The position numbers and the translations under genes were made by a program. 64,000 nucleotides of DNA. It comes from Cylicocyclus nassatus. Lineage: Eukaryota > Nematoda > Chromadorea > Rhabditida > Strongylidae. Shown piece by piece: positions 39,801-53,300 of the stretch. The stretch spans positions 55,781,140-55,845,139 of the forward strand of contig CATQJL010000112.1 of assembly GCA_958299035.1 (NCBI GenBank), in the 5' to 3' direction. Each line of letters starts with the position of its first letter. Position 1 is the first letter of the stretch. The notes beneath the pieces were generated by a model, which was not told where the DNA came from, searched no databases, and saw only the letters and a program-made list of their open reading frames with translations.

Positions 39801-41276
39801 AAATTCTACAGCTGAAGATGTGCTTGAGTTATGTTACGTACTGGTTACGGAAGTGGCATCCGCTTATCGTTGCGTATGCAGTTACCATTTGACTAATTAT
39901 TAGGTTGGTAAGGAAGTTCTCGGACATTTTTAGATCAAATCTGTTATCTCGAATTCTAATGTATGTACATGCGCAAAATTTTGCATCTGCACTCTCAGTT
40001 GCCTGTAGCTGGAATTTAAACAAGTGGGAGGAGCCTGGGATTGATGGGGGCGGAGTTTGCCACTTTTGAATTACCTCGTTATTCTTGTTGTTTAAGCTCA
40101 AATTTCATCCGAGCTATGTATGTAAGTGGGTAAGTATGTGTATACTATAAAGTGGAGCATGTGGGGGTTCCATAACCTTCATAGAATTTGGAGATCTGGG
40201 TTAGGGCAAAAACCTATGCTTTAGAATTTTCGCTCGAATTTTCACTGAAAACATTGGTAAGGCTTGCGCTTACCATAATTTTTTAGAGATTAGTGCTTTA
40301 ATTAGTGCTTACATCAAAACAAAAACTTTGTCTAAAGGCAATGTCCTAGAACTTTCTTTCTAACCCAATATCATTTTTATTTATTTGTTATCTTTGATGA
40401 GGGTTAAAACAAAACCTCCTTGTGAATGGTTGTGCGACATAAGCAAAGCACAATAATATTTAACAATCAAAAATCACCTTTAGACGATGAGATTAGATCT
40501 GAAAAACTGCTCTAATTGACTACACACATTTTTACACTCTCGTGAATCCTTCATTTTTTCAATTTAAATAATGACAGATGGAAATGGGAAGAAGAGCTTT
40601 ATAGCTTGCTGGTAGCAGTAGTAACGCGATGAAATATAGGAATTATCAGTAAAAGAGCAGTCATTTCCTTATCTGCGAAGCGATTCTATCGTCCTATACC
40701 AGAAACTTGGAACTTACCCGGTGAAATCTAGGATTTTTGAGGTTGTTCCGACAGCAAGTAATGCCATGGGATTTGCTTATTTGGTGCTGGCTGTGCGCCA
40801 TTATGCGATCATCATTTTATAGAATCTTGCCAATCACGCTTGTAAGCTGCAATGGGCCATCATTGTTTCATAAAGCTGTAGTACATAAAAACACTGTTAA
40901 ACATTTTCAAATATCCAAAAGGGGCAAAAGTATTCTTACTACAGGGTGTTTGCAAAGTAACTATCTAAAGTGCTTCCAGCTCAAATTTTGGCGCGTTTTT
41001 TGTTTTATTATGCCCATCAAACCTATTTCAGTGAAGATAAGGTTCGTGGTTTCTTTGATTTTTTATTAGATCAAAGCACAATCAATATGGCTTTCACGCC
41101 TCTTTTCTTAATATGCTTGTTACGAAGAAAAAACATATGCTGGACGGTGCTGATGCTCGCCCGTTATAAACCACACCTACTACAGACCCTATAAACATTC
41201 TACCTGAGTATGTTAATTTTTTTCCTGATGTTAACAAAAAAAAACGCTATCTTATATATAAAGCTGAATGTTTGTA

Positions 41277-41307
<31 letters not shown>

Positions 41308-44300
41308 ACGTATGTTCCGAATAGAAAATTCCATTTCTGAACCGATCCGGACCAAACTTGGCATACATACACTACGGGCCCCGGCGGGTGTCATAGGCTA
41401 CTTTTCGTCATCGATCGATATCGATTTTATCGATTTTTTGCAAAATTTGAGCTACGGGGCTGGGAGTTGGCACATCAGCATGCTCGATTACACCCCTCTG
41501 CCAAATTCCAGCCCCCTAGCTCAAATTTTGCAAAAATTCGATAAAATCGACATCGATCGATAACGAAAAGTGGACTGTGACACCCGCCGGGGCCCGAAGT
41601 GTCTGTGTGCCAAGTTTGGTCCGGATCGGTTAAGAAATGGAATTTTTTATTCAGAACATACGGCGGAGCCGGGTAATCCAGCTAGTCACCAATAAAACTA
41701 CTGCATAAGCAACTCATCACAGAACGAGGGACTGTCTCGGTTATGCCCGCGCACTTGTATCGAATAGTTTCGAAAAGTAGATTTGGATGGAATCAAAGAA
41801 ATTATCCGCTTTGTGTTAGGGCATAAAGCGACTGCACGACTGTCCTTCCGCTGCCTTAATTCCAATTTCACCCTGAAACCATTTTCAGTTCGCCTCTATA
41901 ACCACGCAACTCAAACCACCAAATTGAACGCCAATCCAAAGAACTTTTGTTAGGCGGTCATACTAAAGCAGTCATAGAAGGTGGGAGCGTATACATGCAA
42001 TTAAAAGTTGTTTTGAATCTAGAAAAAAGAAGAGAAAAGAACAAATGCCAATTGTCGAACCAATAGGCTGCCGCTATTCATAGCTGCAAGGGCGGGCAAC
42101 AGCCAGCCAGGCGAGGTCCCGCTTCCCTACGATCTATTACAGTAACCGTTTTGATTAGCGGTGAAACTGATGTAGGAAAAGACGTGTGCCAATAGGCTCC
42201 CCCCTCCCCCCCCCCCCCTCCCCCTCTCCGCGCAGATAGCTGGTACAAGTGTGCAGTTTTTGTAAGTGTGTACGCCTGCGTGGTCTTTTACAGATGTCCG
42301 TTTGAGGCCACACCTTTCGTGACATACCTCTACCTAAAACGACGTTTCCGGCCTTCATGTTCCGTGGTTTCTTGTTGTTTTCGCGTTGCGAGAAGCTGCA
42401 GCTTGCTTCTTGTTTCCTTTCTCAGCAGAACATAAAAAGCAAACCCGAAATTTTTTTGAATCTGATCTCAGTATTTTTCACTTGACAAATGATGGCAGAA
42501 GCACTGAGTCAAGCTCCAGACTACATGTCTCATCACGTCTGTTTACCTTGCCATAAAGTTCTGTACCGAGCTATGAAACATTAGAAACACCAATGCCACA
42601 ATAACCGACGCGGTTTGCAAAGCGAATACAAGCTGAGCTGATAGAGGATGTGACTATCTTTGCACCTCGACTCAAACATCAATGTCGTTTCCCGCTATGT
42701 GTTTTAAGGTAATCAGAGTAACCTACAAAGTTGCTTTGAAAAACTTCTATCTTTGAAGATCTACCTTGAGATGAGTTGTTCGATAAAACACATCTTCACG
42801 AGAATGTTTCGGACAGAAATCTATGTTTTATTTTCATTGCGTGTATAGTGACGACTAAGACTATTTATATTAGTATACTCTTTCTATTCAAACTGCCAAT
42901 GCGATATGACTGGGAATAATGGAAATGGTGATAAGTTTTCGGACGACCATAGTGACTTCGAAATATTAGGTTGGTGCAAAAGTAATGCGCGTTTTTCTAG
43001 CCCTTCTTTCAAGATAGCTTTTCTCCATCAAAGTTTTTCTATAAAACTTACCCAGCATATTATTAAAAAGCTTCTTTCATGCTCTATTCAATGGTGGTTG
43101 AAAGAAGCTTCTAGCCTCATTCGTTGAAAATTTGTAGAGCTTCATACAACCGCACTCAAAACCAGAATTTCACTGCACTTACTTTTTCGGCCAGAATTCA
43201 AGTGCGAGTAAAGGCATTCTTTTGAAAATTTAAATACTGTATGTAGTAGAAATTTTCTACGTTATGCATGCTTTACTGTTTCTCTAGAAATTACTTAGAC
43301 TGAGATCTCGGTGCCTCAACATGAGTGATGGCTTTGGCCATTCTGTGGCCCATAGATTTTCTTCGAAGAGGGTAATCGCTAAGGTTTTGTTCATTTCTGT
43401 AAGCGTAAGGATGGACCTCTTATTGATAGTTTTTGCAGAAATGTGGAAGCTGTTCAGTACACAGAAAATCAAAATTCTCCATATTTTGGGATTTTGAAGG
43501 CCACAAAAAATGTAGAAAAAAGCGGAAAATTTTGAATATTATTTTTTTCCTTTTCGCAGATACTCTTCATTTGAGCCCTTTTGTACTTCTTTTGTACTAC
43601 TGGCTTGCGACTACAAGATAGTCAACTAATCATTCATACTGACAAATCTTGAAGGAAGTTACGATCAGTTAAAAACGAGGTTTCCAAAAAAAATTTTTTT
43701 GCTTATCAATCCATATTTTTCCACCAATTTGCGAAGTTAACCTAAGGCAATGTGCGCTGTATAGAGAAAGGTTTGATGCCTCTGATGAACTTTGCCGCAC
43801 TAAAAAATATGAATCTTTTAGAAAGTTATAGTACGTCAAAGTGAGAACTCGCAAAACGCGCATTACTTTTGCACCAACCTAATATTAGGTTGGCTCGAAA
43901 GTTCTTGCGTAATTCAAACAAAATTCAATAACTTTTCACCTAAACCTAAATTCACAGTTTTATTCTCTAAAAATATAAGAAGGCCTGCTCTCCATGATGG
44001 AAGTTTAAGCGCAAGATTTCATGAGCTAGCCCCCGAGAACGAAGCTCTCAGATACGGGGCTTCAAAATGTGCGATTTTGAGTTTGGTGCCAGAAAATCGC
44101 AGAATGTCGCTAGGTAGCCGAAAAACATCTGTAAAAATTACTTACACAGCAGAAGTCCATGCGTTATTTTGGCAGGCTTTGATCTCTCATGGAAATGCAA
44201 AAACAAAAAAATTTTGAAATTTGTCATTTTACAGGATAAATCCCCTTATCGCTGTAATTTTTCCACAAAAACACAGTTTGCAACCAGAAATAAGACATAG

Positions 44301-47300
44301 TGCCTATTTAGAGCCTTGCGACGTTTTTTGGAGTGTATAAAAGTGCTCGCCGTAAAACTGCGGTAATGAGGGGATTTTTTTCGCAAAATGACATATTTCA
44401 GAAATTTTTTGTTTTTGCTTTACCGTACAATATCAAAGCCTTCCAAAGTAACATATGGACTTCTGCTGTGTAAGTAATTTTTACAGATTTTTTTCGGCTA
44501 CCTAGCGACACTCCGCGATTTTCTAGCACCAAACACAAAATCGCAAATTTTGAAGCCCCATACCTGAGAGCTTCGTTCTCGATGTCTAGCTCATGGAATC
44601 TTGCGCTTAAACCTCCGCCATGGAGCGCAAGCCTTCTAATATTTTTAGAGAACAAGATCGTGAATTTAGGTTTAGGTATTGAAAGGTTATTGAATTTTGT
44701 TTGAATTACGCAAGAACTTTCGAGCCAACCTAGTAATTATCATAAAAGTCAAAAAGCAATTTAACACTTAGTAGATGTGAAAAATTGACTTTGGATATGC
44801 TGGATAATCGCCTAAGGCTGCACTGACTATCCATATATTTTTCACTAAACTGTCTTGAAGTTCAAAAATCAGCATTCTGCGAAGTTGCTAAGGACTTAGA
44901 AATGTGGATAAACCAATCAACTTTACGCCTTTCCCTATTCTTGATTCTTTTTATCGGAATAATATGCAAATTCAGGACTTCGACGGTCAGCACTATCATG
45001 ACGAAGTGGACGTTGGCTGTACGCTTCGGTTAGTGGACAAAGCAGCGATGCGGGGTGACAGCGAAGAAGACTCAGAATACTACGATGACGAAGAGGTTTT
45101 CTGATTTTTGGATCTGAACCACATTGTAATTACAATCTTTTAGTACTCCGACGAAGAATATTGGGAAGAGGAGGAATACGACGAGGAAGAGGAGTATGAA
45201 GAGGAAGAAGAGTATGAGGAGGACGAAGAAGAGGAGGTTGAAGATGAAATGCATAGCTTAGAGGAAAGCGGCGACGAAAGTAGAAAGGTAAGATTTGAGC
45301 CCCATGCGAAAATTACATTCACAAAGCTTTGCATTACCAAGTAAAAACCACGCAAATAAAACAAAATACATCTTGTGTTTAAACGAAAAAACCTGTTTCA
45401 TATCTTGCAATTATCTTATTTTATTCGCCAATTTCAAAATCTGATCTTCCAAAAAAAGTTTCCTTAAAAAACCTCTGAACATTTTTCTCACAAATTCACA
45501 AGTAGTGGTTTCTTCTTCAAGCTGCATTATAGAAATTTCAGTCCCCTTATCCATTAGTTGTCACCAGACCGGAAGATATCGAAGTGGAGTGTCTGAGTTT
45601 TGAAGAAGCTGATGCTGAGTTTGAGGTAACAAACTGAGCAACGAGGTTTCACTCACGGACTAAACGTATCCCCGTATCCTTAAAAATGAACAAACTCAGC
45701 ATAGTTGTGACCAAAATCTCAAAATATTTAGGTGGACGCGACATTTGAGATAGCTGAACCGAAACTGATCGAAAAACCGCATGAAATTCCTGAGAAGCAC
45801 CGTGAGGTGAGAAATATTAGTCTTGTACTAGTTTCTATTGGTTCATCATTACAGGGTGCGCCAAAAATATTTGCGTCAACTTTGCATGAGTGCTCAAAGA
45901 AACTACTCATAGTTTTGATTTCAAAATTTATGTGGTAGAATGCTGCAATCATCCTCTACAAAACAACGCTTTGTGAGCCCAGGAGGACTGACATACCTTT
46001 GTGCAAATAATGAAATTGTTGTACTTATATTTCTAGAAGGCGCAAAAACCTAATTTTTTGGTAGTCATAATTCATTCCGTAACTGGAGATTCTTGAGACA
46101 TTTTCAAGGGATTTTATGTCCACAGTGTAGAGGAGGTTTTGCGCTATCGAATCGTGGTACTGGCGTTCACCAACAATTATTCTTCCAAAAATGGCAACAA
46201 AAAGTATGCAAATGCCACCCGCGTATCAGTGGCCGTTTTGTTTTCAAATCACATTTGTAAGCTACAGAAACGTGCCTGTCACAGGATTCAATGCTATAGT
46301 GCTTTCATAAAGCTTCTACATTTCTTTTCCACTGATGAAATTGAACTCCAGCCTTATTTGGAGTCAATTTCTGCTTTTTTCCGCTCATTCGCACCCCTAA
46401 AATGTGCAGTTTTTGAGCATGTAGCAAACACATGACTTCGTTTAAACGTCGATAATTTTCTTATCAGACCATCCTAGATTTTGCGCTTACAGTATGTTGC
46501 AGCCGAAATCTTGCTCTTTCATGTGGTGTGTTCCTTGCATCACAGGAGCATTTTCCTATGAAGAAGCAGAAGATTCTCTGAAAAGTTACCTGCGTGCTGC
46601 GCGCAACCTAATCAGTAAGATATTTTCTGATTTTTCTCAAGCCACACTTAGAAACTCCAACTCATGCTATAGGCTCTTAATGATAAAACTTCACTGAAAC
46701 AAAATAGCTTTTTGCCTATCGCTGATCTCGTCTTGCACGAGTTTTGCGTTGCAGAATACACGCGCAAATAATTCTGGCGCACCCTGTACATTTATAAGAA
46801 GTCAAAGGTAGAAAATAATCAGATAATAAATCTATGAAATCTTTTAGCTTTACAACTACTTTCTGCAACGCCACATACCTGGTATCGTGCATGCTATAGC
46901 GCTATAACTAAATGTATCTGTGTCGGGTTAACTTCGACATCATGAAGTAATATTACTGCAGTGGTACAAAAAAAGTCGTACCACCAATTTCATGAGCTTT
47001 TCAGATGACCTCTTTTGTTATCTCTGAAATCTGTACTTTTCTCCCCTATCGTATAGTTACCGTATTTATGTAACAATCATAGTACCTAAACAGTCATAGT
47101 ACCTAAGACCAACGAATATTTTGTTGTTCATCTGCATTTTGGCTATACTTTGTTGGTTAACTTTAACGTCTATTGCTTATTTGCAAAGAATTGCGAAGTT
47201 TTATTTCAACCCAGTATTTTGCTTTCATTCCTTGGAGCATTGTACAACATTGTACAACTTTTGCCTAAATATTAGGTTGTTACATAAGTCTTGTTACACT

Positions 47301-50300
47301 TAACTTCTAACGGCGATAAGTCATACACCTCATAGTCTTTGCAGGACTCCAAGGTACCATCCGATAGAGCAAAGCAAGCTCTACAAAATGGTCTGCAAAA
47401 GTTCGCACCAGCTCCGACCCACCGTAAGTTTGCAGCCAAAATCTGAGTCGTACTGAAATTCAAAAAATCGCGAAAAATTTATATCTTTGTTCAGACAAAT
47501 TCTATGAATCTCCAACTTGCTCACAAAAATTGCCCACTATATCAAACACTCATATGTACCGTTGCTATATTTTTTCCTTATCTAGAAATCGAGAAAAAGA
47601 ATTTTTTTTAGTTTTTACAAAAACGAAGCTATGCTGTTTCTATTCATGTAGCTGTATACTACAAGCTCTTAGAAGTATGACCGTAAATTTTCAGCTTCCC
47701 AGAAGCCCTAGTCTTCGAGAAATGCCAAATTTAGCTTTTATCACTCGGGTGTTCAATGCTAAATTAGGTATTTCTCGAAAACTAGGGCTTCTGGGAAGCT
47801 GAAAATTTACGGTCATACTTCTAAGAGCTTGTAGTATACAGCTACATGAATAGAAACAGCATAGCTTCGTTTTTGTAAAAACTAAAAAAAATTATTTTTC
47901 TCGATTTCTAGATAAGGAAAAAATATAGCAACGGTACATATGAGTGTTTGATATAGTGGGCAATTTTTGTGAGCAAGTTGGAGATCCATAGAATTTGTTT
48001 GAACAAAGATATGAATTTTTCGCGATTTTTTGAATTTCAGTACGACTCAGATTTTGGCTGCAAACTTACGGTGGGTCGGAGCTGGTGCGAAATTTTGCAG
48101 ACCATTTTGTAGAGCTTGCTTTGCTCTATCGAATGGTACCTTGGAGTCCTGCAAAGACTATGAGGTGTATGACTTATCGCCGTTAGAAGTTAAGTGTAAC
48201 AAGACTTATGTAACAGCCTAATACTTTCCAAACAAAATGTAGTTCATACATCAACAGGTCATTTCTGCCTTCGGTTTAGGTCACCTACACCGAAGATCTC
48301 GAGCTGAAAACAGAAGAGGAAAAAGCTGAACAATTACGACTTGAGCAAGAAGAAGCAGCTAAAGCCATAAAGAAGCGAGTCGTCAAAGATGGACACAGTG
48401 AAAAAGTTGGCGTTTATTCCAAATTAGCTAGCTATCCATCGCACTAATTACGACAGCTATATTCTCTAACTGGACTCCAGGCTAGTTTTCTCATAGTCGC
48501 TTCTACTCAGGCTGGAGCGACCAGAATTCCTCAGCACGTCGTGCCAGCCGAGGAGATGGTGCAACTGGACGAAAGCGAAATTTTGCCAGAGGAGGAGATT
48601 TGCGAACTTGAGGCGCGTCCGTACGAGGTCGAGACTGGCAAAACGGAAGTGAATGTTGTGCCGACGTATGTTAGGCCAACTACCGAAAAGGTGCCGGAGG
48701 TGAGTACTTTCTTCATGTAGGAAAGAAGCAGAAACCTTTTGAATGGTTTGTTTTTAGGAATCAGCAAATCGACTTGCTGACAAGAAGGTGCCTACTGATT
48801 TTGCATACAAACATGTGATCCAACCGCCAAAGCTTGAAACGGCAGCCGTGCAGAAAATTGAGACGAAAATTGCACCCGAGTAAGTTGGTTTCTTTCCAGT
48901 CAGAATGCTAGTCGTTCCAATTTCTCTTTCACATCAAACTTTGTTAGCACATTTTGAAGTGAGACAGCGAATTCAATTATTTATTGATCTTAACATCTAA
49001 ATTCTCGGTTTTAACGTAAGAAGTCTTATTTCTTCGTTTAGTGTTGGAAATGTCAGTTCAATCCAAAAGAAATTTTTGGGAGTTGGCCTTCTGCGTAATC
49101 GCTCTTTCTACTAGAATTGCAATTTATTTTCTACCGCGTAAGACTGCGTCCGTTCGCGTGTGTCAGCGCCGTGCCGAAACACTTGGGCGCGCTTTGTCCT
49201 AGTTGTCGAATTTAGATCTTCGTTAGCACGGCGCTGATAAAGGACACGAGCAACTTGCAGCAGCTGGATACAAAATTTGAAATCATAACATTTGTGGAGA
49301 TGTACGATCACGCCGCCTGAAAGTTATTACTTCTTAGAAGGGGTAGATCGTAAAAACAAGAGCGGATATGAATACAGGTGCATCTGGTTTAGCATTTATA
49401 ACCGTCACTCATGGAAGTACAGTTTGAGTGCTTTCTTTGTCACCTTGTATCACCGCCGTACAGCAACGATATTTGCTCTGAGATGTGAAGACCATGTTGC
49501 GCGCAAATTAAGAAGTAGATGTTCAGGCGCTTATTCTAACATTGCTTCACCAGAACTTGTCCTACACATATTTCTAGTAGCTTTTCCTCTCCTTGTGGTC
49601 AATATGAACCATAAAGAATTATTTACACGTTAGTGTACAGCTTTTCGCTGATTCTGGAACTTGAGGCTTAACAATTTTCAACTAAGCCTTTTTCTTTCAG
49701 CACTTCTTTCAGAAACTGTTTCATAGAAAAAAAGCATATTTGGACTTAGCATTCAGAATGCGCAAGGACTACTAGATAGTGCATAATTGTTTGCCTTTAG
49801 AATATCATGGAATAAAAATATTTGCTATAGAGTTGAAACTGTTACAAGTATTAGGTTGTTACATAAGTCCTGTTACACTTTAACTTCATATGGCAATAAG
49901 TAATGCACCGCATAATCTTTACAGGGCTCCAGGGTAACGTTCGATAGAGCAAAGCAAGCTCTACAAGATAGTATGCAAAAGCTTGCAGCAACTTTGCAAA
50001 ATCTGAGTCGTACTAAAGGCTTAAAAAATGGCGAAAAATTCATATCTTTGTTCAAAAAATCCTACGCAATTCCAACTTGCTCAAAGAAATTACACCCTAT
50101 ATCAGACACTCATACGTACCATTTCTGTATTTCTTCCTTATTTAGAAGTCGAGAAAAGAAAAGTTTTCTTGTTTTTACAAAAACGAAGCTATGCTGTTTA
50201 TATTCATGTAGCTGTATACTATTATATTAAGTTGTCCGGAAATTAATGTCCGTTTTGCTACCCTAACTTTAAAGCCTCATAAATCAGCCCAAACACAAGC

Positions 50301-53300
50301 CTTTTAATCAAAATAAAACCATTAGAATCAACGCATCTCTGCCAACGCGATGTCAGTTTGCCGCGATACCAATTTACTTATTCCAGCAGCATAAAAATCT
50401 GGAGTTTTGGAGGCGATAAATTGCAGAAAAGCATTTTCGGCATCCTCATTTTCCTTAAAGATTTTCTCCTGCAAGAAGTTGTCGAGATGCTTGAAAAAGT
50501 GTTAATCTGTAGGTGATAGGTCTGGTGAGTAAGGAAGATGAGGCAGGGTTTCATATCCTAACTCATTTAGTTTTTGTAGGGTCAAACTTCCAACGTGTGG
50601 TCTGGCATTGTCATGCAGAAATATAGGCCCTTTCCTATTCACCAAAGCCGGACGTATTTTCTTAAGTTCCTCATGCATCTCGTCGAGTTCCTTGCAGTAC
50701 CTCTCTGCAGTGATGGTTTCACCCGGATCCAAGAAGTTATAGTGGATGATGCCGTCAACAGACCACCAAACAGTGACCATTATTTTTCTCGGATGCAGCT
50801 TAGGTTTGGGAAACGGTCTGGGCGGCTCATCCTTGTCCAGCCACTGCGCAAATCTTCTTCAGTTATCGTATAAAATCCACTTCTCGTCGCAGGTCACGAT
50901 TCGCTCAAGAAACGGATCATTTTTGTTGCCCAAAAGCAGTGCAGAGCAGATCTCATATCGGCGGTTCTCCTGGCTGGGACTCAGTTCGTGGGGTACCCAT
51001 TTGTCCATTTTTTTACTTCGCCGATTTTACCCAATTGCTCTGCAACCGTGCTATGACCAACACCTAAGTCTTCCGCAATTTTTCGCACAATCATATGGGG
51101 GTCGTCTTCTACCACAGCCTTCAGCTGATCGTCATCGAGAAAAGACGGTCGATCGACCTTCCTCGCCTTCAAGATTATTATCACCATCCTTAAATTTTTT
51201 GAACCAGCCTCGCACAGTCCGTTCGCTAACATTCCCGTCGCCCCACACGGTGTACATGTTCCGAGCCTTCTCAGCTGCAATGCGACCAAGGGAGAATTCG
51301 TAGTAGTAAATCAGGCGGAAGTCTTGCTTTGACATCTTTATTCGAGGACTTAAATCTTCGGAAAAGTGCCATAGTTGTCTGCCAAGAAATAGATGTGATG
51401 AAATGGCAACTATTTAGCTTCAAAATGGTTCATAGCTTGTTGATCGAAAGCTCCAGATTATTTTCAAAACATCAACGAAAACGGACAAGAGAAACGGACA
51501 TCAATTTCCGGACAACTTAATACAAGCCCTTACAAGGGAAGGATACTTAGTCGAAGTGGCTTTTCCATAAGAAATGTATACCGACTTATAAGACATGAAA
51601 CGCTGCCAAATCCGCTTTCCTTACCTGCAAACCGCTTTTGGGAGGAGAGTTCTTAGAATTTTTTGAGGTAAAAATACAACGATTTGGCTATCAAGGAAAG
51701 GATACTAACTTAGATTTGCCTTTTAAGATGAGACACATATATTTGGAATCAGCTGGAACGCTGGTTTTAATACTCTTAGCTGCTTAGCATTTTTCTGAAG
51801 CCAGTTATGGTCTCTTTTCTATGCAAAGTTTGCGTGCTTCTCGACCTACTGGTGCTACGGTGTCGACGTCTAGGTACTATTGTAAGTATATAATGCTCCC
51901 TTCCAAGAACGAAAGAATTAATCTAAGGCTAGTTCAATATAGTAGCACTTTTCTCGAGCAGATTCTTATCTATACGCCGTCTTACGACATTCAGAAGTTT
52001 GTTATTTATTCACAACAGCAAGCCCATAACTCGCTTCGGAATGGCGCTAAGCAGCTAGGAACAGCATATTTGGAGTCACCATTCCAAGATGATTAAAAAT
52101 ATATGTGTTCTATCTCAAAAGGCCAAACTAATTTGGTATCCTTCCCTTGTAAGATAAAAGCAGGTGTTGAGATCTTTCCGGCGCTTGAAAAGAGTAATGA
52201 CGGCATGAGTTTATTGGATTGAAGGTATCTATTGCATAAAAGCCCCTAGTAGTAATCATAGCCCCATATGAGCTCGCGGGCTAAAGTTTCGAATGATTTT
52301 ATTGTAACTGCCCTTTCAAATTTCTGCATGAAAAAATTCTCATAACTCTCTTTGCAGAAGCGCTTTGCAGATATGGAAAGCAGATTTGGAATCAGCGTTT
52401 TATGCTCCATAAGATATTTACATTTTATATGGAAACGCCACTTCGACCAAGTATCCTCCCCTTGTTAGAAGCATAACGTAAATTTTCAGCTTTCCAGAAG
52501 CCCTAGTTTTCGAAAATTAAATAATTTAGCATTGAACACCCAAGCGAAAAAATCTAAAGGTATTTCTCGAAAGCTAGGGCCTATGGAAAGCTGAAAATTT
52601 ACGGTTGTACTTCTAAGGACTTGTGGTATACAGCCACATGAATAGAAACAGCATAGCTCCGTTTTTGTCAAAACAAGAAAATTTTCGTTTCCTCAATTTT
52701 TAGGCGAGGAAAAGATACAGCATTGGTACATATGAGTGTCCGATTTGGTATGCAATCTGTGTAAACAAGTTGGAGATGCGGAGGATTTTTTCGTAAGAAG
52801 ATATGATTTTTCCCAATTTTCTGGGTTCTCAGTGCGACTCACATTCCGGATGCAAACTTCCAGTGGTTCGTGGTGCAAACTTGCATATCATCTTGTAGAG
52901 CTTGCTTTGCTCTATCGAACGGTACCCTGGAGCCCTGTAAAGATTATGAGGTGCATTACTTATTGTCGTGAGAAAGTGTAACAAGACTTATGTAACAACC
53001 TTATATACAAGAGTTATTGGGTGTTCCATAAGTCTTTTCATATTTGAACCTTCAAATTGATGTTCCCCAAGAAGGCTGACGCCATGCACCTTCACTCAGG
53101 AAAATTTTTGTCCCCCCCCCCCCCTCCGGTCCGAAATTTTGGGACCACCACTGCTACTTATTCGGTGAAATGTCAGATATGAAAAGACTTATGGGACACC
53201 CTAATAACTACCAATCCAGTAAGGGCTAAGTAAGAGTAGTTTCTGGAAGCTTTGAAAAACTTTACGAAAGAAGAAGTCATGATTTTTCTTATTTGCTCTT

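Larger units (their letters stand above)
36472..44975 (+). other. intron 19 (8.5 kb)
   Basis: The longest intron, if it is one. It contains a candidate internal promoter and first exon (39380-39559), a lone mariner-type end (39900), a Helitron-like element (41250-41685), a C-run (42199-42228) and two abutting mariner-type elements (42966-44733). From 36606 to 39380 nothing is recognisable. Confidence 0.5.
45807..48279 (+). other. intron 23 (2.5 kb)
   Basis: Two complete elements, 45852-46786 and 47272-48221, account for most of it. The second ends 58 bases before exon 24. Confidence 0.7.
49851..53003. mobile_element. palindromic MITE interrupted by later insertions
   Basis: The left arm (49851-50224) starts TTAGGTTGTTACATAAGTCC; the right arm (about 52465-53003) ends ACTTATGTAACAACCTTA. 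Both align with the intact element at 47272-48221. Comparison with that copy shows that 50227-51520 (mariner) and 51533-52464 (fold-back) were inserted close together near its centre. Confidence 0.82.

Noticed and set aside
41200..41563. Open frames across the TGTC repeat
   Set aside because: They are microsatellite and Helitron-like sequence read in frame, not genes.
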